NCBI RefSeq assembly: GCF_002176815.1 | Contig: NZ_CP021648.1 | Span: 3,356,001 to 3,420,000 of the forward strand | Reading direction: 5' to 3' | From: Acidovorax sp. T1 | Lineage (GTDB): Bacteria; Pseudomonadota; Gammaproteobacteria; Burkholderiales; Burkholderiaceae_C | Length of the DNA stretch: 64,000 nt | Shown: positions 9,292 through 17,381 of the stretch, piece after piece | Numbering within the stretch: position 1 is the first letter of the stretch | How the letters are laid out: every line of letters begins with the position of its first letter | The notes under the pieces: generated by a model | Database searches by the model: none | What the model saw: only the letters and a program-made list of their open reading frames with translations | What the model was told of the DNA's origin: nothing | Program-made: the position numbers and the translations under genes

Positions 9292-11172
9292 TCAGAAAGG
9301 GGGCCGAGCGGACTCTTTCAATGCGTACAGGTATCCGCTACCGTGTGTAGCAATCAAATCGAGGTGCTCAGAAAACTCGCCCTTGTCAAACGGAAACCGT
9401 TCTGCATGGATCAACACCATCCGGATCCCGAAGCGATTCATTAAATTCAGCACTTGAGTGGAACGAATGCGGCAACTGTCGTCGCAAACAATGGCCTGAG
9501 AAAAAGAAGCAGGCCCGAACCAATCTCCTACCAACTGACCGCTGTAAAAAAAGAAGGCATTTTCAAAACCGAAGTTTAGAACTCGGTGGCCATGCTGTGC
9601 CTGCAGCGCCTGCGCACGCTCCAGCAAAATCACGTCACTACGCCCCGCGCGTTGCGCCTGCACCGTCGGCTGCTGCCACTGCTTGCTGCCAGTGATCCCC
9701 ACATGGACCAACATCAGCGCCGATGCAGCGACGGCCAGCAATGCCCCAGCGCCGCGCACCGGTGGGAGTTTCGCAGCGCCCCAAACCAGCAAGTAGCGCA
9801 CAGGCGCCAAGGCCAACAACGCGCCCAGTGGCAGGACAGGCATCAGGTAGCGGGAGACCTGGCTGACCCAGAACCAAAAAAGTACCAATAAAACGACTAC
9901 CAGCCAAATCAGCAGCCACGGGCGGCGGCGCCCCCATGCAAACACCGGGATTACAAGAGCTGCGCACAGGAAAATGGCCTCAACTTTCAGCAAGCCATCA
10001 AGGAAATTCGCCCACCGCTTGGGGACTCCGTGCACTGCCTGCTCTGCAACTTGAGCCTGTAGATCCTGCGGCGTCCACAGGTAGTAACCAAACACACTGC
10101 CACCGGCAGGATGGATAGGGTCGCCTGTAACCCAGTAGCTGCGCAAATACCAGAATACACAAACTGCCAGACAGGCAAATCCATACCAAGCAAGATTGCG
10201 TAAGGTTTGACGCAAAGGCCCCGACAAGACCATTACCCCAATGCCAACTGCTGCAGCCACCACCAGACCGTGCAGTTTGATGCCACTGGCGATGCCCGCA
10301 CACAACCCCGCCAGCAGAAGCCACCGGTGCTCTTTGCGCCCGTCGGCCTGCACCCATACCACCGCTGCCAACCCCGCCGCCGTACCATACAACCCCAACA
10401 GCACGTCCAGGTAGGCAAATCCCAGGATGCTTTCCACCAAAGGCATGCGCACGTAAATCAGCCACGCCGCCACCCCCCATGCGGCGTGCCCCAAAAGCCA
10501 GCGGCCCGCGCCCATCAGCCCCAGCAAGGTCACCACCACAGGCCAATTGGCGAGCCACTGCGCCAGGGATGCGTCCAGCAGCAGGCCGGCAGCAAACAGC
10601 AACTGGGCATAGGCCGGAAAGTAGGGAAAGCGCAGCCACTCGTTCGCCACCAGCCCATGGTGCTCAACGATGGTGCGCGCCAGCGGAAGGTGGTAGGCGG
10701 TATCGTCCCAGTGACCGGGAAAGCGCCAGGCAGCCATGCCCATAAAGACCATGCCGACCAGCAGGACCGCCCACTCCCACAGCGCAACACCTGCCCCCGC
10801 CGCGCCAGCCGGCCCATCGATCGCATCGCCCCGAGCCAGGGCCTGGGGCGGAGGCCGCCGCTTCAACCACAAGGCTGCCAGGGCCACGGGCACACAAGCC
10901 CCCAGGATGCCAGGCACATGAAAGGCGCCCACCAACGCCAGCCCCAAAAGCACCAGCATGGCGCCACCGATGCCCAACACCTGCTGAAAGAACAGAACCA
11001 GAAGGGCCGGTAAGCCGCGCGCACCGCCTGCAGCCTGCCAAATTGCGCGCCAAAGAGTCCAGCCCATGAGCTGGAACAGCAGAACGGCGCCAACTCCGGC
11101 AGTCATCACCGACCAGGCAGGTACTCCGTATCCGCTTTGAACTGAAAGAGCCGCCAGCACCCGGTCAGGCAT
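9292..11172 (-). CDS. GT-C family membrane glycosyltransferase (GT39/ArnT-like)
   Basis: A 626-residue integral membrane protein with about 11-13 hydrophobic helices. After the second or third helix comes an extracytoplasmic loop with FPGHWDDTAYHLPLARTIVEHHG, where the DD-type acidic pair is placed like the metal/sugar-phosphate motif of GT-C enzymes that use polyprenyl-phosphate sugars. A soluble C-terminal tail (about 540-626) follows the last helix. It starts inside the end of the upstream GT2 gene (8-base overlap) with GGGGAG before the ATG at 11172. With the GT2 and the SMR-type protein upstream it forms a three-part set resembling GtrA/GtrB/Gtr-type or ArnC/EF/T systems: make, flip, and transfer a sugar. 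The sugar and acceptor cannot be read from sequence. Confidence 0.8.
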   Translation of the reverse strand: MPDRVLAALSVQSGYGVPAWSVMTAGVGAVLLFQLMGWTLWRAIWQAAGGARGLPALLVLFFQQVLGIGGAMLVLLGLALVGAFHVPGILGACVPVALAALWLKRRPPPQALARGDAIDGPAGAAGAGVALWEWAVLLVGMVFMGMAAWRFPGHWDDTAYHLPLARTIVEHHGLVANEWLRFPYFPAYAQLLFAAGLLLDASLAQWLANWPVVVTLLGLMGAGRWLLGHAAWGVAAWLIYVRMPLVESILGFAYLDVLLGLYGTAAGLAAVVWVQADGRKEHRWLLLAGLCAGIASGIKLHGLVVAAAVGIGVMVLSGPLRQTLRNLAWYGFACLAVCVFWYLRSYWVTGDPIHPAGGSVFGYYLWTPQDLQAQVAEQAVHGVPKRWANFLDGLLKVEAIFLCAALVIPVFAWGRRRPWLLIWLVVVLLVLFWFWVSQVSRYLMPVLPLGALLALAPVRYLLVWGAAKLPPVRGAGALLAVAASALMLVHVGITGSKQWQQPTVQAQRAGRSDVILLERAQALQAQHGHRVLNFGFENAFFFYSGQLVGDWFGPASFSQAIVCDDSCRIRSTQVLNLMNRFGIRMVLIHAERFPFDKGEFSEHLDLIATHGSGYLYALKESARPPF

Positions 11173-12172
11173 CCGGCTCCCCTGTTGCCGGTGAGGCTTC
11201 CAGCAAATCCGGCTCACCAAGCCGGCCCAGCAAACGGCTCAAGGGTTCAGTGGGCGCACTGCTGACGTCATAGTGCAGAAATGCGATCAGAAACTGGATG
11301 CCGACCATGATGGGCAGGGCGCTCAGCATGACCGTGCCACTGGTGGCGGGTTGGTTGCGCCAGATACTTTCGATCCAGTGCCAGCCGCCGAACAATACCC
11401 CGGCCAGCAGCAAAACCACCCCGAAAATACTGTAGAGCGACCCAACGTTGAAATCGCGCACAAGGTAGTTGTACACATAACGCCGCCATAACCGCGACGC
11501 ATGCTTGCGCATGAACTCCGGGAGCACCTGTTTGATTCGCAACCCGGACTGCTCGTCCGCGTAGACGCTATCCATGGGCACATCACGAACCACCGCCCGA
11601 AGGGTGTTCAGGCGAAAAAGCATATCGCTCTCGAAGAAATAGCGTTTTTCCAGCTTGTCCAGAGGCAGTTCACGCAATGCGGTGATGTGAATAGCGGTAT
11701 AGCCATTGGTGGGATCCATGATCCGCCAATAACCACAGGTGAGCTTGGTCAAGAATGAAAGGGCCGCATTGCCAAACAAGCGCACGAAAGGCATGCCGCT
11801 CACCGATTCAGGCCGGAAAAAGCGGTTGCCTTTGGTGTAATCGGCCAGGCCCAGCATGATGGGACGCACAAAAAACGGCAGCAACCGGGGATCCATCTGG
11901 CCATCCCCGTCGATTTTCACGACGACATCGACGTCATCCTGGATGGCCTGGCGATAGGCAGTCGCAATGGCACCGCCCACGCCTTGGTTCTCAACGTGAA
12001 ACAACACCTGCACCCTGGGATCGGTGCAGTGCGTCCGAATGAACTCCCCACTGCCGTCAGGGCATGCATCGTCCACCGCATAAATACGTTCCACCGACCC
12101 GGGTATGGCATCAATGACGGCCATGACATGCCGGGTCACCCGATAGCAGGGAATGGCCACCGCGACGCGCAT
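11165..12172 (-). CDS. GT2 polyprenyl-phosphate glycosyltransferase (GtrB/DPM-like)
   Basis: A 335-residue glycosyltransferase. The GT-A domain occupies about residues 1-220: VAVAIPCYRV, the nucleotide-binding DD in AVDDACPDGSGE, the metal-binding DGDGQMDP near 92-98, and MDPTNGYTAIH. Two transmembrane helices follow (about 240-262 and 280-305), the shape of GtrB/ArnC/dolichol-phosphate-mannose synthase enzymes that load a nucleotide sugar onto undecaprenyl phosphate at the inner membrane. It lies 5 bases after the SMR-type gene and overlaps the GT-C gene, so the three are translated together. Start ATG at 12172. Confidence 0.88.
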   Translation of the reverse strand: MRVAVAIPCYRVTRHVMAVIDAIPGSVERIYAVDDACPDGSGEFIRTHCTDPRVQVLFHVENQGVGGAIATAYRQAIQDDVDVVVKIDGDGQMDPRLLPFFVRPIMLGLADYTKGNRFFRPESVSGMPFVRLFGNAALSFLTKLTCGYWRIMDPTNGYTAIHITALRELPLDKLEKRYFFESDMLFRLNTLRAVVRDVPMDSVYADEQSGLRIKQVLPEFMRKHASRLWRRYVYNYLVRDFNVGSLYSIFGVVLLLAGVLFGGWHWIESIWRNQPATSGTVMLSALPIMVGIQFLIAFLHYDVSSAPTEPLSRLLGRLGEPDLLEASPATGEPDA

Positions 12173-12177
12173 GGCGT

Positions 12178-12531
12178 TCAAGGAGTCACCTGCGCTGCCA
12201 GGGTCACGCCCACCACGATGAAGCCTCCGCCCACCAGGGTCTGCCAATGCAAGGGCTCACCCAGAAAATACCAACCGATCACCGGGACAAACATGAAAGC
12301 CAGGCCCATGAAGGGATACGCCAGATGCAAGGGCGCGCTGCGCAATATCCAGACCCAAAGCACCGTGGTGAGTCCATACAAGGCAAGCGCCACCAGCAGC
12401 CACCCATTGAAAAACCAGTCTCCCAACTGCGCCTGCACGGGCAATGCCATGGCGGCCTTTTTGAAAAGCAGTTGACCCAGGGAAATTCCGACCACGCACA
12501 ACACCGTGAGCAACATCAAAGGAATCGACAT
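12178..12531 (-). CDS. SMR/EamA-type four-helix transporter, probable lipid-sugar flippase subunit
   Basis: A 117-residue protein with four hydrophobic helices (about 3-22, 38-56, 66-86, 93-113). It resembles the half-size EamA/SMR proteins such as ArnE/ArnF, with the pattern LLFKKAAM after helix 1 and LAYPFMGLAFMFVPVIGW in helix 3. Its place directly upstream of a polyprenyl-phosphate GT2 and a GT-C transferase suggests it flips the lipid-linked sugar across the inner membrane. Drug efflux is a less likely alternative given the neighbours. Start ATG at 12531; GGAG sits rather far upstream (about 14 bases). Confidence 0.8.
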   Translation of the reverse strand: MSIPLMLLTVLCVVGISLGQLLFKKAAMALPVQAQLGDWFFNGWLLVALALYGLTTVLWVWILRSAPLHLAYPFMGLAFMFVPVIGWYFLGEPLHWQTLVGGGFIVVGVTLAAQVTP

Positions 12532-12671
12532 AAATAAAAATAAGACTCCATGCCTGCAGAACCGATTTTCAGGAACCCGTCATTGCGACCCAGCCAACCA
12601 CAGGAACCCCGGCACTTGCCGCCTGGCCTTTGTATCAGCCGCCAGTCTGCCGTTTCAGTCCGGACAGGCGT

Positions 12672-13775
12672 TCAGCCCTTGACCCAGCCCGGTACCTTGA
12701 ACCGAACTATAGCCATGTAAGCCACCACGTAGCTCACCACAAAAAGCACACAGAAACAGATCAGCAAGATGGTGTTGTTCCAAAACAGCACTGCCGGCAC
12801 CACCGTCAGCAGCGTGAAGCACCATAGATAGGGCGACGTGCGGTTATTGCGCATGAGCATGCGGCGGGACTCGTCATCATGGAACACCCTGCGCACGATG
12901 CGCCGATAGATCAACTGGTGGAAATGTAACGCATCTGCCACCCCTGGCGACACCCCGCGAGCCACCTTGCGGTAGATGGAAAAAATCGTTTCCCACACCG
13001 GATAGATCAAAAGCAGCATGGGAAACCACGGTGAGACATCCGCATTGCGCTGCACCAGGGAAATGCTGGCCATGGCAATCACCACGCCCCAGATGTAAGC
13101 CCCGCCATCGCCGGCAAACAACATGCCACGCGGGTAGTTCCAGATAAGAAACCCCCCGGTCGCAGCCGCCAAGGTGACCAGCAGCGCCGCCAGCCCCCGG
13201 TCACCCACCTGCAGCGCCACATGGGCCAACGCCAGGCAGACGATGATGGCCACCATGCCCGCCAGACCGTTATAACCGTCGATGATATTGAAGGCGTGGG
13301 GTAACCCCGTCACGGCCAGCAGGGCAATCCACAGGCCCAGCCAAGGCGCAGCCACCAGCAGGGCGTCCAGCCATGGCAAACCCAAGCGCGGCACGGCCAT
13401 GTCCAGCAAGTTGACGGCCAGCAGGCCCGAGATGCCGGTGAAGGCCAGGCGATAGCGCACCGTCAACCGCTGGGTCAGGTCTTCGGCAATCCCACTCACC
13501 GCCGCTGGCAGCAGCACCAACAGCCACAACCCCACCCAGCCGCCCAGCCGCAGTGAACCGGTGTCCCCCCACCATTGCGACTGCGCCACCCCCAGCGCCC
13601 AACTGCAACCCATGCCCAACAGCACGGCAGCACCACCTACACGGGGCACATCGCCCAGGTGAAAGCGCTGGGGCATGCCATTGCCATACCTGCAAGCGTG
13701 CCCGCTCATCCAGCGAACGATAAGCCCAGCAGCCAGCGCCGCCACCATAAAAGCAACCAAAGATAACCAGATCAT
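12672..13775 (-). CDS. Undecaprenyl-phosphate sugar-1-phosphate transferase (WecA/WbpL-like)
   Basis: A 367-residue polytopic membrane protein of the MraY/WecA family, which starts glycan assembly by placing a HexNAc-1-phosphate on undecaprenyl phosphate. Diagnostic motifs: PRVGGAAVLLG after helix 1, GIAEDLTQRLTVRYRL (the first Asp region), AFNIIDGYNGLAGM near residue 165 (catalytic NxxDGxxGL), and FAGDGGAYIWG. About ten helices can be counted. It is distinct from the ABC-type O-antigen cluster 30 kb away, which also needs an initiator and does not encode one, so this gene may serve both. The ATG at 13775 overlaps the stop of the upstream GT2 gene (ATGA). Confidence 0.9.
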   Translation of the reverse strand: MIWLSLVAFMVAALAAGLIVRWMSGHACRYGNGMPQRFHLGDVPRVGGAAVLLGMGCSWALGVAQSQWWGDTGSLRLGGWVGLWLLVLLPAAVSGIAEDLTQRLTVRYRLAFTGISGLLAVNLLDMAVPRLGLPWLDALLVAAPWLGLWIALLAVTGLPHAFNIIDGYNGLAGMVAIIVCLALAHVALQVGDRGLAALLVTLAAATGGFLIWNYPRGMLFAGDGGAYIWGVVIAMASISLVQRNADVSPWFPMLLLIYPVWETIFSIYRKVARGVSPGVADALHFHQLIYRRIVRRVFHDDESRRMLMRNNRTSPYLWCFTLLTVVPAVLFWNNTILLICFCVLFVVSYVVAYMAIVRFKVPGWVKG

Positions 13776-14590
13776 GAGCGACCGATGGTATCCGCGCCCT
13801 TGCCCTGCGCACGTAACAATTGGCACGCCTGCCTGTACACCGGCGAACGCCACAGGCGCAGCAGACTTTGCACATGCCAGCGCAGGTGCTCCCAGCGCCG
13901 GTGGCTGGCGCGCTGCCCGGCGTGCACCACCTGCCCCTGCGCGCGCGCCAGCGTCAGACCCGCCAGGCGCAGACGCAGGCACAGGTCCACATCCTCACAG
14001 TACATGAAATAGGCCTCTTCAAATCCACCCAGCCGCTGCCACACAGGTTGCGGCATCACGAGGCAAGCGGCATTCACCCAATCCACCCGGGTCTCGCGCC
14101 GCCGCAGCATATGGCGGCGCAACAGTGCAATGGGAGTGGGCAAATCGCGCTCGCTGTCCTGCCGATTACCGGCGTCATCGAACTGAGCGGGATAGGAGCA
14201 GCCCACTCCGGGCTGCGCCGCTGCCAGGACCATCGCCTCCAAGGGATCACAACGATCCCACCGAACATCAGGGTTGAGCACGCACACGAAGGGCTCGGCG
14301 GCACCGGCCAAAGCGCGGTTATGGTTGGCACCAAAACCCAAGGGGTGCGCGTTGTGTACGATCTGCAGCACGAACGGCCAACCGCTGGACGGAGCCCGAG
14401 GCTCTGCCTCGGGCTGATTGAGCGTGAGCACCACACGGGAGACCGTGGCCGCACTGAACTGGGCCAAGTCGTTCAGCAGGGCCTGCACCTGCGGTTGGTG
14501 TCCATGGCTCACCACGGAGACAACCAAGGGCCCTGCTCCGCGGTCATCCGATGCGAGCGCACTTGTCAATGGCTGCACAGCGACGCTCAA
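13772..14590 (-). CDS. GT2 glycosyltransferase, rhamnosyltransferase-like
   Basis: A 272-residue cytoplasmic GT-A enzyme. Seen: VVSVVSHGHQPQVQAL (nucleotide site), NAHPLGFGANHNRAL, a DxD-equivalent in VCVLNPDVRWD near 112-118, and the acceptor/catalytic region MYCEDVDLCLRLRLAG near 198-212. This is the pattern of RfbF/WbbL-type rhamnosyltransferases. The start is TTG at 14590, because the gene overlaps the tolC stop as TTGA; no upstream ATG exists in frame after that stop. It is followed by the WecA/WbpL-like gene through an ATGA overlap. Confidence 0.85.
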   Translation of the reverse strand: MSVAVQPLTSALASDDRGAGPLVVSVVSHGHQPQVQALLNDLAQFSAATVSRVVLTLNQPEAEPRAPSSGWPFVLQIVHNAHPLGFGANHNRALAGAAEPFVCVLNPDVRWDRCDPLEAMVLAAAQPGVGCSYPAQFDDAGNRQDSERDLPTPIALLRRHMLRRRETRVDWVNAACLVMPQPVWQRLGGFEEAYFMYCEDVDLCLRLRLAGLTLARAQGQVVHAGQRASHRRWEHLRWHVQSLLRLWRSPVYRQACQLLRAQGKGADTIGRS

Positions 14591-15957
14591 GGAACGAGTG
14601 CGCTGTTGGCCTGCTCCACACTCGCCTGCCGATCATCGCCTGCCAGGGCCTGCAGGCGCAGGCGCGAGACCAGGTACAGATACCGCGCCTGCGCCAGATC
14701 GCGTTGTGCCGTCGTTTTCTGCTGCTGCGCATTCAATACATCGACCGTGGTCCGCGAGCCCGCCTGGAATGACTTCTGGTTCGACAGCACCGCCTGCTCG
14801 GCCGAACGCACGGCTTGTTCCAGCGCTTTCACTCGCAGCACGCCCTCGGTCATGCCACGGAACTCCCGGTGCACACGCACGCCCAGATCGCGGCGCGCAG
14901 CCTCCAGCGCCTCACGCGCGCGCTCCTGCGCCGCCACCGCCTGGCGCACGGTGGAGCTAACGTAGCCACCGGCATACAGCGGCACCGTCAACTGCAACCC
15001 GATGCTCTTGTTGTCATAGCGCTGGTTGACGCTGGTCACGGTGTCGCTGCTGCTGCGCGACCACTGCGCCACGGCGTCCAGGGTCGGTTTGTGGCCCGCC
15101 TGCGCCTTCTCTACCTCCATGCCTGCGGCATCCAACTGCGCGCGCAACGACTGCAACTCCGGGCTGGCCTGCTCGGCACGCTCAACCCAGGCATCCACCA
15201 GCCCGGGGATGGGCGCAGTCGGGTTGAACCGCTGCACATCCAGGCTTGCCAGCACATCCGCCGGCCGGCCCGTGAGCGACTCCAGGCGCCGGCGGGTGAA
15301 CTCCACGTTCTGCAGCGCCTCCAGCTCCTGCGCCAGCGTCAGATCCAAGCGCGCCTGGGCCTCGTCGATATCGGTGCGCGTACCCGTTCCCGCCTCCAGG
15401 CCCTTGCGCGCGGCATCCAGCTGCGTGGCGTAGGTGGCCTTTTGCGCCTCTATCAGCAACACCTGGTCTTGCGCCAGCAGCGCATCGAAATAGGCCTCGC
15501 CCACGCGCGTGACCAAGGTCTGCTCATCGCGCTCGAGCGCTGCATCGGCATCTTCCACCTGCGCCTGCGCCTGTCGCACCAGCGCACTCAGATAGGGGCG
15601 GTACAGAGGCTGGCGCACCGAAAGCGACTGGCTGCCGCTGTAGTACTGGTTCTCGTTCGTCGTCTGCTGGCCCAGCATGTTCTGCGTCTTGCTGGTCAGG
15701 TCGTTGTGATTGCGGCTCGCGTTGAGGCTCACATTGGGCAATTGCTGGGCACGCGCCTGCGGAAGCTTCTCACGGCTGGCCTGCGCACCCGCGCGTGCGG
15801 CGCGGATGGTGGCATCGTTCTCATAGGCCGCCTCATAGGCCTGGCGCAGGTCCAGCGACCAGGCGGGCAGCGCCGCCGCCATGCCCAGCAAGGCCAGGCA
15901 AGCGCTGGCCAGGCGGGTGCGCGGCGCGAATGCAGTGCGGTATGTCATGGCCATCAT
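14587..15957 (-). CDS. TolC-family outer membrane channel of type I secretion
   Basis: Outer membrane exit duct of the secretion system, 456 residues, the usual length. A signal peptide covers about residues 1-34 (ending ALPAWS, then LDLRQAYEAAYENDATIRAA, the classic mature TolC start). Two TolC repeats follow, with coiled-coil Ala/Gln/Glu-rich segments, GEAYFDALLAQDQVLL and GRPADVL in the first half, and LTVPLYAGGYVSSTVRQA (beta-strand hairpin) and GSRTTVDVLNAQQ in the second. The start overlaps the HlyD stop as ATGA. Together with HlyD and the two ABC ATPases it forms the export machine; probable cargo are the RTX protein at 30 kb and the protease at 22 kb. Confidence 0.93.
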   Translation of the reverse strand: MMAMTYRTAFAPRTRLASACLALLGMAAALPAWSLDLRQAYEAAYENDATIRAARAGAQASREKLPQARAQQLPNVSLNASRNHNDLTSKTQNMLGQQTTNENQYYSGSQSLSVRQPLYRPYLSALVRQAQAQVEDADAALERDEQTLVTRVGEAYFDALLAQDQVLLIEAQKATYATQLDAARKGLEAGTGTRTDIDEAQARLDLTLAQELEALQNVEFTRRRLESLTGRPADVLASLDVQRFNPTAPIPGLVDAWVERAEQASPELQSLRAQLDAAGMEVEKAQAGHKPTLDAVAQWSRSSSDTVTSVNQRYDNKSIGLQLTVPLYAGGYVSSTVRQAVAAQERAREALEAARRDLGVRVHREFRGMTEGVLRVKALEQAVRSAEQAVLSNQKSFQAGSRTTVDVLNAQQQKTTAQRDLAQARYLYLVSRLRLQALAGDDRQASVEQANSALVP

Positions 15958-17321
15958 TCCTCTGTCATGGATGCAGCCAGCCGCTTGGTCAGCGGGTGCA
16001 GCAAGTACGTCAGCATGGAGCGCTCACCGGTCTTGAAGATCACCTCCACCGGCATGCCGGGCTGCAACTGGCGCTTGCCCAGGTGCTTGAGCCCATCGGG
16101 CGTGACCTGCACACGCGCCAGGTAGTAGCTCACATTGGTTTGCGGCTCGGTCAGCAAATCTGCCGAGATGGACACCACCTTGCCCCCCACCACGAGCTGG
16201 GGCGAATGCGCAAACGAGGAAAAACGCACATCCACGGGCAAATCGGTATGCACGCGGTCAATCAGGTGCGGCGCCACATGGGCTTCGAGCAACAGCGGCG
16301 CATCCTTGGGCACGATGTCCATGAGCTTTTGCCCCGGCTGCACCACCCCACCCACGGTCTGTGCCACCAGGCCCACCACCTGTCCGGCGGCCGGTGCCTT
16401 GATCTCGGTGCGTGCCAGATCGTCCGTGACGGCACGCAGCTTCTCGTTGTCGGACAGTACCTCGCGGCTGACGTCGGCCAGCTGGGTCTCTACCTCCTTG
16501 CGATATTCCTGCTGGCGCGACAACGCGCGCTGGCGCAGTTCGCCGATGGTGCGGCGCGCACGCACCGTGTTGCCCTGCAGGTCGGCGATGGCGGTGCTCG
16601 AATCGGCCACCATGCGCTCCATCTCCAGCTGGCGGTTGCGTGGCGCATAGCCCTCCTTGACCAGCCCCCGCAGATGGCCCAGCTCTTCATTGATCAGGCG
16701 CAACTGGCTGGAGCGGTTCTCCAGCATGCCCTTGTACGCCTGCAGCAAACCTTCCTGGCCCTGAATGCTTTCCTCGATCGACTGCAAATCCGAGCGCAGC
16801 AGGCTGCGCCGCGTCATGAACAACTGCTCCTGGTTTTGCATCTGCTGGCGGATCAACGGGTCGGTGCTGGCCGCCACCAGATCGGGGTGAAAAGTGATCG
16901 TCGCCTGACCCGACTGCTCGGCCAGCAGACGGCCCTGCATGGCGCGCAAGCCCAGGTAGCGCTGGCGCACCGACTCATGGTTGGCACGCGCCACGGCCGA
17001 ATCGAGGCGGATCAGCAACTGCCCCTCTTGCACCTCGTCGCCCTCGCGCACCAGCACCTCCTGCACGATGCCGCCACTCAGGTGCTGCACGGCCTTGCGC
17101 TTGGTGTCGATGGCCACCGTGCCAGCGGCTGGCACGCCCTCGTCCAGGGGCGCCAATGCCGCCCAAAGCAAAAACCCGCCAAAGCCTGCGGCCAACACCC
17201 ACAAGCCGATGCGCCCGGGGTGCCCCGAACCCGATGCGGCTACATTTTCAGTAGCATCTGACGCAGCATCCATCTGCACTTCGCCCGATTTTTTACCCAA
17301 AGACAACAAAGATTTGACCAT
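15954..17321 (-). CDS. HlyD-family membrane fusion protein (PrtE-type adaptor)
   Basis: A 455-residue periplasmic adaptor linking the ABC ATPases to TolC. A short cytoplasmic N-terminus (about 38 residues) precedes a single transmembrane helix (about 39-60, IGLWVLAAGFGGFLLWAALAPL). Then comes the barrel-sandwich half GTVAIDTKRKAVQHLSGGIVQ, two long coiled-coil arms (about 120-300), the second lipoyl half with TEIKAPAAGQVVGL, and a C-terminal region with LQPGMPVEVIFKTGERSML and a terminal YLLHPLTKRL, as in HlyD/PrtE. An upstream TTG at 17336 is possible but the ATG at 17321 gives the usual N-terminus. The gene ends in an ATGA overlap with tolC. Confidence 0.94.
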   Translation of the reverse strand: MVKSLLSLGKKSGEVQMDAASDATENVAASGSGHPGRIGLWVLAAGFGGFLLWAALAPLDEGVPAAGTVAIDTKRKAVQHLSGGIVQEVLVREGDEVQEGQLLIRLDSAVARANHESVRQRYLGLRAMQGRLLAEQSGQATITFHPDLVAASTDPLIRQQMQNQEQLFMTRRSLLRSDLQSIEESIQGQEGLLQAYKGMLENRSSQLRLINEELGHLRGLVKEGYAPRNRQLEMERMVADSSTAIADLQGNTVRARRTIGELRQRALSRQQEYRKEVETQLADVSREVLSDNEKLRAVTDDLARTEIKAPAAGQVVGLVAQTVGGVVQPGQKLMDIVPKDAPLLLEAHVAPHLIDRVHTDLPVDVRFSSFAHSPQLVVGGKVVSISADLLTEPQTNVSYYLARVQVTPDGLKHLGKRQLQPGMPVEVIFKTGERSMLTYLLHPLTKRLAASMTEE

Positions 17322-17381
17322 GTCAGTACCCGACAAAAAGTGGCATCAATAAAAAAGGACCAACCGCCAAGGCCATGCCCA

